Source: Paenibacillus sp. EZ-K15
Lineage (GTDB): Bacteria; Bacillota; Bacilli; Paenibacillales; Paenibacillaceae
Assembly (NCBI RefSeq): GCF_002573715.1
Contig: NZ_PDHM01000028.1
Coordinates: forward strand, 1 to 64,000
DNA length: 64,000 bases
Direction of reading: 5' to 3'
The position numbers and the translations under genes are program-made. The first letter of the stretch is position 1. The number at the start of each line of letters is the position of its first letter. This document shows positions 36,839 through 45,057 of the stretch, one piece after another. Under the pieces are notes generated by a model. That model saw nothing but the letters and a program-made list of their open reading frames with translations, searched no databases and was not told the DNA's origin.

Positions 36839-37516
36839 CTAATGTACCAGCACAGCTTCCCTGGAATGCTTCCACGTCTTCAGCATGTTCAGATCCTGAG
36901 CGAGGAACTCCTCCAGCAGACTGAATAACGACTGATAGAGCGGACTTTCCGTGGATCCTTTCAGATCCTTGCAGAGGGATGGCACCCATGACAACAGATG
37001 CTCCTCCAGAAATTTCTCTTGAACCTCCATCAATTGCAGCATGCTATGTTCACAATACGTATTGTTCAGCATACGGTCATGAAGCAGTGTCATAAATTCC
37101 AGTTCAATGGCTATATGATCGTCCGCTTCCCCGTGCAGTTTATTAAAGGCAACACCGACAGATGCATAACAATCGGCTAAATCCTGAGCGCATCCATCCT
37201 TCGTATAATGAGACTTTGCCGCCTGACGCTGTTTGGACTGCTGAAGCAATCGGCGGTATTCCGCCCCTTCATATTCGCAAATCCGAACCAATTCCTCAGG
37301 TGAGCGTCCACATAAATATGTCATCAGTTCCGTACCGGCCTTCGAACACTCCGCAGCCTTGCTAATTCCACTTCCGCGGCTCCATTCCGCAATCATAGAC
37401 AAGCTGGGCCAATTGCCCAAAAAATCAATCAGCAGCTCGTAAACCGTCCCCCGGTTTTCAAGCCATCTGTGACAGACGTCAGGCACCTCCAAAGTTTGAA
37501 CAGGTGATATCGCCAT
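36839..37516 (-). CDS. TorD/NarJ-like molybdoenzyme chaperone
   Basis: A 225-residue all-helical protein. The segment DHIAIELEFMTLLHD and the following FLEEHLLSWVPSLCKDL are typical of the TorD/DmsD/NarJ family, which hold apo-molybdoenzymes during cofactor insertion and Tat export. ATG 37516 follows AGGAGG. It is divergent from moaA and near mobA, so the small cluster serves molybdenum-cofactor enzymes, but no molybdoenzyme is in the window. Sequence similarity in this family is low, so the exact partner cannot be named. Confidence 0.8.
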   Translation of the reverse strand: MAISPVQTLEVPDVCHRWLENRGTVYELLIDFLGNWPSLSMIAEWSRGSGISKAAECSKAGTELMTYLCGRSPEELVRICEYEGAEYRRLLQQSKQRQAAKSHYTKDGCAQDLADCYASVGVAFNKLHGEADDHIAIELEFMTLLHDRMLNNTYCEHSMLQLMEVQEKFLEEHLLSWVPSLCKDLKGSTESPLYQSLFSLLEEFLAQDLNMLKTWKHSREAVLVH

Positions 37517-37797
37517 ATCGAACCTCCTATTGGTAACCTTTCTTGTTGGATGTGATATCCTTGACAGTATATCTTAGATGAATGTCTAATGAAAGCAGTT
37601 TGAAATGATTTCCGAAAATTTCGGAAAAATCAGGAAACTTTCGGAAATCTAGAATGTCACTACTCGCTTTCAAGGGGAGAAAGCTTTTGTCCACAGCTTC
37701 AATATACTGGAACCCGAAAGCGTTTTCTGTGATTCTTCTCACAAAAGAATGGCCGTTTTGCCGCAGCTTGTCCTGCCGTCATGACCCAAACGGTGCA
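37517..37797. other. Divergent TorD/moaA intergenic region
   Basis: A minus-strand -10 TATACT (37566-37571) suits the TorD-like gene. A plus-strand TTGACA (37561-37566) with TCTAAT (37585-37590) overlaps it and could be a second, distal moaA promoter. An 8-bp inverted repeat, TTTCCGAA-AAT-TTCGGAAA (37609-37627), with a further TTTCGGAAA copy 10 bp downstream, lies just after it. A 71-codon minus-strand frame across this region is not called. Confidence 0.45.
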
Positions 37798-37826
37798 TTG
37801 ACTCCCGTTCGGGGAATGGCTACAAT
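37798..37826 (+). promoter_or_regulatory. SigA promoter of moaA
   Basis: -35 TTGACT (37798-37803), a 17-bp spacer and -10 TACAAT (37821-37826). The predicted transcript starts about 25 nt before the moaA ATG, leaving no room for a Moco riboswitch downstream of this promoter. Confidence 0.78.
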
Positions 37827-37857
37827 GTGACCATGCATGCTATAAAGGGGGATTTCC

Positions 37858-38862
37858 ATGATCGAACCGCTTAAAGATTCTTTCGGTCGGGTCCATGATT
37901 ATATTCGTATCTCAGTGACGGATCGATGCAATCTTCGTTGTGTCTATTGTATGCCGGAAGAAGGGATGGAATTCCAACCTCACGATCAGATTATGAGCTA
38001 TGAAGAGATCGCAGCGATCATCCGCGTCCTTGCCCCTATGGGCGTCTCCAAAGTACGCCTTACCGGTGGCGAGCCGCTGGTGCGCAAGGATCTGGAATCC
38101 TTGGTTCATATGATTGCTTCCATTGAAGGAATTCAAGATATATCCCTCACCACCAACGGGATCATGCTCCCATCCAAAGCTCGTCTGCTTAAGGAAGCGG
38201 GGCTCACCCGAATCAACATCAGTCTGGATTCGCTTCATGAGGAGCGCTACGCGCGCATTACGCGCGGCGGCCGGGTGCATAAAGTGCTGGAAGGCATTGA
38301 AGCTGCTTATGAAGCCGGCCTGGATCCGATCAAACTGAACATGGTGTTAATGAAGGGCTTCAACGAAGACGAAATTCGCGACTTTATCGCTCTAACGCTC
38401 GATCGTCCCCTCCATGTCCGCTTTATTGAATATATGCCGATCGGCCAAGCATCCGATGCCTGGCGAGATTCGTATCTACCGCTGAGCCGGGTATCCGAAG
38501 TGTGCCAGGAGGCGGGTTGGACCATTCAAGAAGAGCAGGGACCATCCGGCAATGGGCCTTCACGAAACATGAAGGTGGTTGGAGCTACAGGAACCTTCGG
38601 TCTGATCCATCCGGTCAGCGATCATTTCTGCGATTCCTGCAACCGCCTCAGGCTGACGGCGGACGGCCACATCAAGGCTTGTCTATACTGGTCCGACGAA
38701 TTTAACGTGCGCCGTGTCGTCGATGATCCTTCCGCGGTTGCTAACCTGTTCCGCAAAGCGCTGGGCGCAAAACCGCTGAATCATGAAATGGCGCTCGCGC
38801 TCGAGAAAAAGGCACAAAACCATACTCCCACCGGCCGGCGCATGTCGCAGATCGGCGGATAA
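37858..38862 (+). CDS. moaA: GTP 3',8-cyclase MoaA
   Basis: MoaA is a radical-SAM enzyme that starts molybdopterin synthesis from GTP. The 334-residue protein has the N-terminal cluster motif CNLRCVYC (Cys24, Cys28, Cys31), SAM-binding LTGGEPLVRKD, and the C-terminal second-cluster cysteines in FCDSCNRLRL and KACLYW. It ends in the essential Gly-Gly. It is monocistronic, with a good promoter and its own terminator; no moaC or moaE is present. Confidence 0.97.
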   Translation: MIEPLKDSFGRVHDYIRISVTDRCNLRCVYCMPEEGMEFQPHDQIMSYEEIAAIIRVLAPMGVSKVRLTGGEPLVRKDLESLVHMIASIEGIQDISLTTNGIMLPSKARLLKEAGLTRINISLDSLHEERYARITRGGRVHKVLEGIEAAYEAGLDPIKLNMVLMKGFNEDEIRDFIALTLDRPLHVRFIEYMPIGQASDAWRDSYLPLSRVSEVCQEAGWTIQEEQGPSGNGPSRNMKVVGATGTFGLIHPVSDHFCDSCNRLRLTADGHIKACLYWSDEFNVRRVVDDPSAVANLFRKALGAKPLNHEMALALEKKAQNHTPTGRRMSQIGG

Positions 38863-38931
38863 ACCGTCTACTGTGCGTATAATGCTGATGGCAGACTTAT
38901 TATCACTAGCGCGCAGTTATATATTAAAATT

Positions 38932-38968
38932 CCCCGCCAAGCATTTAGTTGGCGGGGTTATTTTTTTA
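38932..38968 (+). terminator. Terminator of moaA
   Basis: A perfect 9-bp stem CCCCGCCAA (38932-38940) with 38949-38957 is followed by TTATTTTTTT. Given a short A-run before it, it may also work on the minus strand for mobA. Confidence 0.9.
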
Positions 38969-39022
38969 GGATGAGTACCGGTTTCATCGGGCTTCGTAAC
39001 TTGAAGCCGCTATAAAACTCTA

Positions 39023-39679
39023 CTATCTATCCTCAGACAAGTCGGAATTCATCAGGCCGCCTGCTGCCTCATATTCCTCAGGAGTATTCATATTAAATAA
39101 AATCCTGCGCGGATCAAGGCCCGTCATTGCCTCTAATTGCTCCTCGTGCACAAAGACGGCATTCAGCTCCTGCACCCATTCCACCATGCGCAGTTGTCCC
39201 TTGATCAGCCTGTGCTCAAGGCCTTCTACGGTTTCTTTGCGATAAACCGCCAGCAGCGGATGCATCCTGCCTTCTACCACTGGGATTACAGCGTCGGCTG
39301 CGTACTGCTTGTTCGCCAGATCCAGCAGTCCCCGCAGGAAACGCTCATGGATATAAGGCATGTCACACGCGGCGACCATATTCCATGTGCTTTGGGATGA
39401 CTTGAGCGCTGCATGAAGTCCTGCCATCGGGCCTCGCCCGACATAGAGATCGGGAATGCACTCCAATCCAAGAAATGGATAAGCGTCCGGGACATTGGTG
39501 GATAGGATTACCCGTCCGCTAACTTTGTCAAGCACCTGGACCGTTCGCTCGATCAAACGCATTCCCTCCATGGGCAGCAGCGCCTTGTTTCTCCCCATTC
39601 TCCGGGAGGCTCCACCTGCAAGCACGATACCTGTCACCTGATCCGGCGAAAGGCCAACATCTAGGGGATGATCGCTCAT
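39023..39679 (-). CDS. mobA: Molybdenum cofactor guanylyltransferase MobA
   Basis: MobA adds GMP to molybdopterin to form MGD, the cofactor form used by DMSO-reductase family enzymes such as nitrate reductase and formate dehydrogenase. The 218-residue protein has the nucleotidyltransferase loop LAGGASRRMGRNKAL at residues 20-34, PMAGLHAAL and AACDMPYI with the metal-binding Asp. It converges on moaA. The presence of a TorD-like chaperone nearby agrees with an MGD enzyme elsewhere. Confidence 0.93.
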   Translation of the reverse strand: MSDHPLDVGLSPDQVTGIVLAGGASRRMGRNKALLPMEGMRLIERTVQVLDKVSGRVILSTNVPDAYPFLGLECIPDLYVGRGPMAGLHAALKSSQSTWNMVAACDMPYIHERFLRGLLDLANKQYAADAVIPVVEGRMHPLLAVYRKETVEGLEHRLIKGQLRMVEWVQELNAVFVHEEQLEAMTGLDPRRILFNMNTPEEYEAAGGLMNSDLSEDR

Positions 39680-39868
39680 ATGTTCTACCCGCCTTTCTTA
39701 CACGTTGTAAAAAAAGTTGATTCAGTTTACAGGTTAATAACCAGAATAATGGAAAATCATTTAAAAGATGGTTTGTATCCCTTTTCAATGCATGATACAT
39801 TGAAGGGAAAGCGGCTTCCTATGTTGCCGCGATTTTGGATTGCATTCGGTTTGAAAGGAATGACCTAC

Positions 39869-41104
39869 TTGCGGAATATGGACAATGCTCAACCTTCGCT
39901 GACATCGCTCAAGCTGTTCAACTTCTTCATTTACGGAACCATGGTCATCTTCACCGGTTTCTTCCAGTTATATTTGCAAGACATCGGCATGAGCAAAATC
40001 GAAATCGGCAGCCTGATGGCAATCGCGCCATTTGTGTCCATCTTCGCAAATCCGTTCTGGGGATTCTGGGGTGACCGGGCGGCCAACATCAAACGGGTGC
40101 TGCTGATTATGATGACCGGTACGCTGCTGCTGGTCCAGCTTGTATTTCAGGCGAATACCTATGCAATGATATACATGACGATGATTTTCTTTTATTTCTT
40201 CCAGACTCCGATGTTCTCGCAGACGAATTCGCTGATTCTAACCTATATTGAGGGGACGCAGCAAAAATTCGGCTCGTTCCGACTGTGGGGGTCGCTGGGA
40301 TGGGCGCTGACGGCAATTGCTGCAGGACCTGTCATCGACCGGCTCGGATCGGGACGCATCTCCATCGTGTTCTCGGTCATGCTGCTGGTGGCGGCGTTGT
40401 TCATGTTCACACTGCCCTCCATCCAGAAAACAACTGCCTCGGCATCGGTTAACCTTAAAGGACTCAGCAGGCTGTTCCTGAACCCCTATTTTGTCTGGTT
40501 CATTCTGTTAGGCATTATGGTATCCATCCCGAATACAGCCAATAACACCTTTATGTCCCTATACATTCTGGAGCTTGGCGGTACCAAGCAGATGGTGGGC
40601 CTTGCTATCTTCTTCTCGTCGATATTTGAAGTGGTGATCTTCATTCTGTTTGACCGCTTCCTGAAACGGAAAATCAATGTCCTGGTCGGCTGCCTGACGA
40701 TTGTCAGCCTGCTCTTCGCCCTCCGCTGGCTGCTGATGGCGGAAGCCAACAGCGCGCTCGAGGTGGCCTTCATCCAGCTGCTGCACTGCGTAACCTTCGG
40801 CGGCTATTTCTATGTCGGCGTTCAGCTGACGATGCTGTTTGTTCCGACGCCGTATCGCGCTTCCGGACAAGCGATCTATACCTTAAGCTGGAGCGGCATA
40901 TCCGGCGTCATCGGCGGTCTCGCCGGCGGCTGGATGTTCCAGAACTTCGGGGCGCAGATCATGTACCGGACCGGTACGATGCTTGCCATTGTGGGTGCTA
41001 TCGGCTTTGGCTGGATGTGGTACAACCTTCGCAAGCACGGGTACCAGCCGCTGCATCCGGACGATCCCGAAGGCGACGAGATCGAGGAGTATGCTGCGAG
41101 TTAG
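39869..41104 (+). CDS. MFS transporter (LacY/nucleoside-symporter-like)
   Basis: A membrane carrier of about 411 residues with twelve hydrophobic segments. Motif-A-like FWGFWGDRAANIKRV lies between helices 2 and 3, and FGSFRLWGSLGWAL before helix 5 is typical of the MFS_1-like/LacY group. The substrate is unknown. The frame extends up to 39668, but that part overlaps mobA and looks non-coding. I choose TTG 39869, 9 nt after AAAGGA, giving MRNMDNAQPSL; ATG 39878 is the alternative. It ends with an acidic tail. Confidence 0.88.
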   Translation: MRNMDNAQPSLTSLKLFNFFIYGTMVIFTGFFQLYLQDIGMSKIEIGSLMAIAPFVSIFANPFWGFWGDRAANIKRVLLIMMTGTLLLVQLVFQANTYAMIYMTMIFFYFFQTPMFSQTNSLILTYIEGTQQKFGSFRLWGSLGWALTAIAAGPVIDRLGSGRISIVFSVMLLVAALFMFTLPSIQKTTASASVNLKGLSRLFLNPYFVWFILLGIMVSIPNTANNTFMSLYILELGGTKQMVGLAIFFSSIFEVVIFILFDRFLKRKINVLVGCLTIVSLLFALRWLLMAEANSALEVAFIQLLHCVTFGGYFYVGVQLTMLFVPTPYRASGQAIYTLSWSGISGVIGGLAGGWMFQNFGAQIMYRTGTMLAIVGAIGFGWMWYNLRKHGYQPLHPDDPEGDEIEEYAAS

Positions 41105-41157
41105 AACGTGGTCCGTACGAGAAGCCATTCAAATGACAAGATGGTATCACCGTAAAT

Positions 41158-41205
41158 ATAACAAGACTCGAATGAATCCTGTAACGGAATCTTCGAGTCT
41201 TGTTT
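41158..41205. terminator. Bidirectional terminator between the MFS gene and glnS
   Basis: A perfect 12-bp stem (ACAAGACTCGAA arms at 41161-41172 and 41192-41203) has TGTTTAC after it on the plus strand and TTATATTT after it on the minus strand. It lies between two convergent genes. A second hairpin with GGAGGCA/TGCCTCC arms lies at 41214-41252, closer to glnS. Confidence 0.8.
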
Positions 41206-41271
41206 ACGTATAGGGAGGCATGGGAAAACACTTCTCCCCTTCAATGCCTCCATTTCTATTTGCAATCTTGA

Positions 41272-42990
41272 TTAGCTCTTCGGAAGCTGGAACGAGCTCT
41301 TCAGGGAGACTACGCGGTTAAATACCGGACGCCCTGGCTGCGAATACTTCGAGTCGACGTTGAAATATCCGTGGCGGAAGAACTGGAACTTGTCCTGCGG
41401 TGCAGCATCCTTCATATTCGGTTCCACGAATCCTTGCACGATTTGCAGCGAGTTCGGATTGATGTCGTCCAGGAAGGACTTCTCGGCAGCTGCTTCTTCC
41501 GCTTCGCCTGCAACCTCTGGTACCAATTCGGCTTCTTCCTCTTCTTCCTTAAACAGTGGTTCGAACAGACGGAATTCGGCAGGTACGGCCTGCGTGGCCT
41601 CCACCCAGTGAATCGTTCCTTTCACCTTGCGTCCGGTAAAGCCGCTGCCGCTCTTCGTCTCCGGATCATACGTGCAGTGGATCTCGACGACCTTGCCGTT
41701 CTCGTCTTTGATCACATCATTGCATTTAATGAAATACGCATGCTTCAAACGCACCTCATTGCCAGGGAACAAGCGGAAATATTTGCTCGGCGGATCTTCC
41801 ATGAAATCCTCTTGCTCAATATAGATCTCGCGCGAGAACGGAATCTGGCGGACGCCCATCTCCGGATTCTCCGTATTGTTCTCGGCATCCAGCCATTCCG
41901 TCTGGCCTTCAGGATAGTTCGTAATGACCACCTTCAGCGGGTCCAGCACAGCCATCGTACGCGGCGCCTTCAGCTTCAAGTCCTCACGGATAAAGTGTTC
42001 CATCACTTGGCGGTCCACCGTGCCGTATGCCTTCGAAATTCCCGTCTCAAACACGAAGTTGCGAATGGCTTCAGGCGTGTATCCCAGACGGCGAAGTCCG
42101 GAGATCGTCGGCATGCGCGGATCATCCCAGCCGTCCACCACATTCTCGTCTACGAGCTGCTTCAGTTTCCGTTTGCTCGTAACTGTCTGTGCCACGTTCA
42201 AACGCCCGAATTCGTACTGGTGCGGCGTGCTGTCCATCTCGGATTCCGCCACAACCCAATCATAGAATGGGCGCTGATCTTCAAACTCCAGAGAACACAG
42301 GGAATGCGTAACCCCTTCAATGGCATCCTCCAGCGGATGAGCAAAAGCGTACATCGGATAAATGCACCACTTGTCGCCTGTATTGTGATGATGCGCATGG
42401 GAGATACGGTAGATGACCGGATCCCGCAAATTGATATTCGGCGAAGCCATATCGATCTTGGCGCGCAGCACGCGTTCGCCGTTGGCGAATTCCCCTTTGC
42501 GCATCCGCTCGAACAGATCCAGATTTTCTTCCACGCTGCGATCCCGGTACGGGCTATTTTGCCCAGGCTCGGTCAGGGTTCCGCGCTTTTCGCGGATTTC
42601 GTCAGCGGATTGGTCATCCACGTAAGCTTTCCCTTTCTTAATCAACAGCACCGCACGGTTGTACATCTCTTCAAAATAATCGGACGCGTACCGCAGCTCT
42701 TCCCAATCGAATCCGAGCCACTTCACGTCCTCCTTGATGGAGTTAACATACTCAATGTCTTCCTTCACCGGGTTCGTATCATCGAACCGCAAATGCGTCC
42801 GTCCACCGAATTCATCGGCCAGCGTGAAATTGATCCATATGGCCTTGGCATGTCCAATATGCAAGTAGCCGTTCGGCTCCGGCGGAAAGCGGGTGACGAT
42901 TTCCTTGACTTTACCGGACTTCAGGTCTTCGGTAATAACATTTTTTATGAAATTGGAGGGGGTTCCCCGATGGTTCTCCACGTTGATCAA
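41272..42990 (-). CDS. glnS: Glutaminyl-tRNA synthetase
   Basis: GlnRS charges tRNA-Gln directly with glutamine. The 572-residue class I enzyme has the HIGH box in PPEPNGYLHIGHAKA near residue 35, the RFDDTNP motif, QYEFGRLNV and a KMSKS-like site in VTSKRKLKQLV. The C-terminal anticodon domain carries an acidic insert of about 30 residues (FKEEEEEAELVPEVAGEA). Most Bacilli lack GlnRS and use GatCAB; its presence suggests past acquisition, as known for some Paenibacillus. It is monocistronic. Confidence 0.97.
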   Translation of the reverse strand: MINVENHRGTPSNFIKNVITEDLKSGKVKEIVTRFPPEPNGYLHIGHAKAIWINFTLADEFGGRTHLRFDDTNPVKEDIEYVNSIKEDVKWLGFDWEELRYASDYFEEMYNRAVLLIKKGKAYVDDQSADEIREKRGTLTEPGQNSPYRDRSVEENLDLFERMRKGEFANGERVLRAKIDMASPNINLRDPVIYRISHAHHHNTGDKWCIYPMYAFAHPLEDAIEGVTHSLCSLEFEDQRPFYDWVVAESEMDSTPHQYEFGRLNVAQTVTSKRKLKQLVDENVVDGWDDPRMPTISGLRRLGYTPEAIRNFVFETGISKAYGTVDRQVMEHFIREDLKLKAPRTMAVLDPLKVVITNYPEGQTEWLDAENNTENPEMGVRQIPFSREIYIEQEDFMEDPPSKYFRLFPGNEVRLKHAYFIKCNDVIKDENGKVVEIHCTYDPETKSGSGFTGRKVKGTIHWVEATQAVPAEFRLFEPLFKEEEEEAELVPEVAGEAEEAAAEKSFLDDINPNSLQIVQGFVEPNMKDAAPQDKFQFFRHGYFNVDSKYSQPGRPVFNRVVSLKSSFQLPKS

Positions 42991-43076
42991 CCTTTCGTCC
43001 TGTAATTTCTGTCTATCTCCTGTATAAACGTGTTTCCCTTAAATATACCTGTAATGCCGTGATTGTTCAAGGAATT

Positions 43077-43136
43077 CGGCACTTCCGTGCCGCAAGTTGC
43101 CGACTTGGGATGAGGATTCCAGCGAGCAGCCTGCTC
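43077..43136 (-). promoter_or_regulatory. Possible structured leader of glnS: three adjacent hairpins
   Basis: Three small perfect stems follow one another: CGGCAC-GGAA-GTGCCG (43077-43092, with a GNRA tetraloop on the minus-strand RNA), CAAGT-N5-ACTTG (43093-43107) and GAGCA-N3-TGCTC (43124-43136). They lie 87-146 nt before the glnS ATG. I find no T-box sequence or specifier loop, and no clear glnS promoter, so transcription of this segment is not proven. Confidence 0.35.
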
Positions 43137-43197
43137 CCAGCATCTAACCTGCGCACATAGGACCCTCCCACAGCCGAAAATCCCGGTGAGAATCGTT

Positions 43198-43226
43198 TTG
43201 ACGGAGGCTTTTCAATAGGGTAGCAT
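43198..43226 (+). promoter_or_regulatory. Promoter of the DUF2164 gene
   Basis: -35 TTGACG (43198-43203), a 17-bp spacer, then -10 TAGCAT (43221-43226). The predicted start is about 35 nt upstream of the ATG, with AAGGAGG between. Confidence 0.55.
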
Positions 43227-43267
43227 GGAGAGAAAAACAACGATGGAAGGAGGCCTGCAATCATCTT

Positions 43268-43522
43268 ATGAAACCTAGCAAATTTCCCAAAGAACAACGC
43301 GAACAACTGGTTGAACTGGTTCAGGAATACTTTGAAACAGAGCGTGGCGAAACCCTCGGCCATCTGGCCGCGGAAGGGGTTCTTGATTTTTTCATGGAGA
43401 CCTTAGGGCCGCATCTATACAATCAAGCGCTCAGCGACTGCAGAACGGTGGTCAATCAGCGTATGATTTCCCTTGAAGAAGATATTTACGCATTAGAGAA
43501 AAAAGTGAAGCGGACTCGTTAA
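43268..43522 (+). CDS. DUF2164 family protein
   Basis: An 84-residue cytoplasmic protein, highly charged and helical, matching the DUF2164 pattern: LVQEYFETERGETLGHLAAEG with GVLDFFMETLGPHLYNQALSD. The function is unknown. AAGGAGG precedes it. It is followed after 41 bp by a GNAT gene and probably shares its transcript. Confidence 0.87.
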   Translation: MKPSKFPKEQREQLVELVQEYFETERGETLGHLAAEGVLDFFMETLGPHLYNQALSDCRTVVNQRMISLEEDIYALEKKVKRTR

Positions 43523-43563
43523 AGCTACATACACTTCACGATGGAGAACAAAGGAGATACCGT

Positions 43564-44112
43564 ATGTTTGGATACACATTAGATGACCATGTTGAATTAC
43601 GCCCCCTTGCCATAGAGCATGCACGGGCGATGTTCGAGATTACCGACCGGTCTCGGGACCGTCTCCGCAAGTGGCTCCCATGGGTGGATGCCGTCACCGA
43701 GGTCAATGATACCGTCAATTATATCAAAGGCGCCATGAAGCAAGCGGCTGAGAATGGCGGCTTCTCGGCCGGCATCTGGGTCCGCGAGGAGCTGGCGGGC
43801 ACCATCTCGTTCCATGAGATTGATTGGAGCAACCGCTCCGTCAGCATCGGATATTGGCTGGATCAGCATTTTACGGGGCAAGGCCTGATGACAAGCGCAT
43901 GCCGGGCGTTCACGGATCACGCGCTGATGCGCATGGGCCTGAACCGAGTGGAGATCCGCTGTGCAACGGCGAACCATCGCAGCCGGGCCATTCCGGAACG
44001 GCTGGGGTTTGTGCTGGAAGGAGTCATAAGGGAAGCCGAGAAGCTGCCTCAAGGCTATGTCAACCATGCGGTCTACGGCATGATTCAGAGCGAATGGAAG
44101 CGGATAAGGTAA
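43564..44112 (+). CDS. RimJ/RimL-type GNAT N-acetyltransferase
   Basis: A 182-residue acetyl-CoA-dependent acetyltransferase. The fold shows HVELRPLAIEHARAMFEI at the start, VSIGYWLDQHFTGQGLMTSA (the acetyl-CoA loop) near residue 100, and RVEIRCATANHRSRAIPERLGFVLEG. The last motif is typical of the RimL/YdaF group that acetylates ribosomal or other protein N-termini; the substrate here is unknown. It forms a short operon with the DUF2164 gene and ends at a strong terminator. Confidence 0.92.
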   Translation: MFGYTLDDHVELRPLAIEHARAMFEITDRSRDRLRKWLPWVDAVTEVNDTVNYIKGAMKQAAENGGFSAGIWVREELAGTISFHEIDWSNRSVSIGYWLDQHFTGQGLMTSACRAFTDHALMRMGLNRVEIRCATANHRSRAIPERLGFVLEGVIREAEKLPQGYVNHAVYGMIQSEWKRIR

Positions 44113-44126
44113 CCCTTAATCGAAAT

Positions 44127-44170
44127 AAAACCGGCTTGTATCCTACGATAAGGACACAAGCCGGTTTTTG
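44127..44170 (+). terminator. Terminator of the DUF2164-GNAT operon
   Basis: A 12-bp stem (AACCGGCTTGT core, arms near 44128-44139 and 44155-44166) is followed by TTTTTGTTG, 15 bp after the GNAT stop. Confidence 0.9.
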
Positions 44171-44220
44171 TTGTCTATGTTGTTCAAGGCGAGGGCCTGG
44201 CTTGGCTGGGAGCCCACGTC

Positions 44221-44880
44221 TCACTCCTGGTTGTCCCGCAGGGTCTCCAGCCATTTGCCGAATTGCTCCTTCAGGCTGGCTGATAGCACATCGATCTCCA
44301 GCATGCGGGACAACCCGCGTTCATCCTTCCGTCCATCCTTCATCATCTGGAGCACGTCCAGCACCGTTATGCCGGAAGCATGAGACTCAAGCTGAGCGAC
44401 CACGGAATCGGCGCGGACATTCCCTTCCTCCAGGACTCGAAAGTAAAACCCACTGTAGCCCGTATTCAATACTCTTGCCGGCATATCTTTAACGCCATGC
44501 TTTTGCGACAGCTTAAAGCAGGGATACCGGGGCTGGCTGACTTGCACCACCGCGTCGCCTATCCGGTATACATCCCCGATGCAGACCCGATCCTCCAGCA
44601 TCCCCCGCAGCGTCAAGTTTTCGCCAAATGCAGCATACTCCATCTGCTTGCCCAAGGAGCGTTCCCAATAAGGATAATGCTCAGAGGGGTACGCGCACAC
44701 CGCCTTATCCACGCCGCCGTGATTGACGAGATCGGCCTGACCATCCCCTTCGAAATTCAATGCATTTAGGAACAAGGGGCCTTCCACAGGCTGCTTATAA
44801 ATTCCCGTAGACAGGTCCTTTCCCTGGTAATCAACCGTTACAGGCTTTCCCACATTCAGCGATACAATGCCCATGGTCAT
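44221..44880 (-). CDS. MOSC domain protein (YiiM-like)
   Basis: A 219-residue protein with a MOSC domain (about residues 15-160: GDGQADLVNHGGVDKAV, FGENLTLRG, YRIGDAVVQVSQPRYPC) and a C-terminal helical extension of the YiiM type. The conserved Cys in QPRYPCFKL is the supposed metallo-sulphur ligand. YiiM-family proteins can reduce N-hydroxylated compounds with molybdenum cofactor, which fits the nearby moaA and mobA. The ATG at 44880 follows GGAGG by 9 nt; a longer frame lacks a ribosome site. Confidence 0.9.
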   Translation of the reverse strand: MTMGIVSLNVGKPVTVDYQGKDLSTGIYKQPVEGPLFLNALNFEGDGQADLVNHGGVDKAVCAYPSEHYPYWERSLGKQMEYAAFGENLTLRGMLEDRVCIGDVYRIGDAVVQVSQPRYPCFKLSQKHGVKDMPARVLNTGYSGFYFRVLEEGNVRADSVVAQLESHASGITVLDVLQMMKDGRKDERGLSRMLEIDVLSASLKEQFGKWLETLRDNQE

Positions 44881-44962
44881 GGAAAATAACCTCCGCCTTC
44901 TTTTCTTTTCATCTACTATATGCAATAGCCTGTACCCTTGTCCAGAAGCCATTTAAGTGACG

Positions 44963-44996
44963 AAAAAAACAGCCCGGCAAGCTGCCGGACTGTTCA
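44963..44996 (-). terminator. Terminator of the second GNAT gene
   Basis: A 12-bp stem (AACAGCCCGGCA arm 44969-44980 with 44983-44994) and a 3-nt loop are followed by seven U residues on the minus strand. Confidence 0.9.
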
Positions 44997-45057
44997 ACCC
45001 TGTGACTCCATCTCTCTGCTGTCCGTTAACCGGCCTAGAGGGATATCATGAAGGTGA

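Noticed and set aside
37527..37742. Possible 71-codon minus-strand gene between the TorD-like gene and moaA
   Set aside because: It covers the divergent promoters and repeats and shows no protein features.
37833..37857. Moco riboswitch before moaA
   Set aside because: The proximal promoter leaves only about 25 nt of leader.
41371..43005. 544-codon open frame on the plus strand
   Set aside because: Fully antisense to glnS, which is certain from its motifs.
43006..43200. T-box riboswitch before glnS
   Set aside because: The conserved T-box sequence and antiterminator are not present, although several hairpins are.
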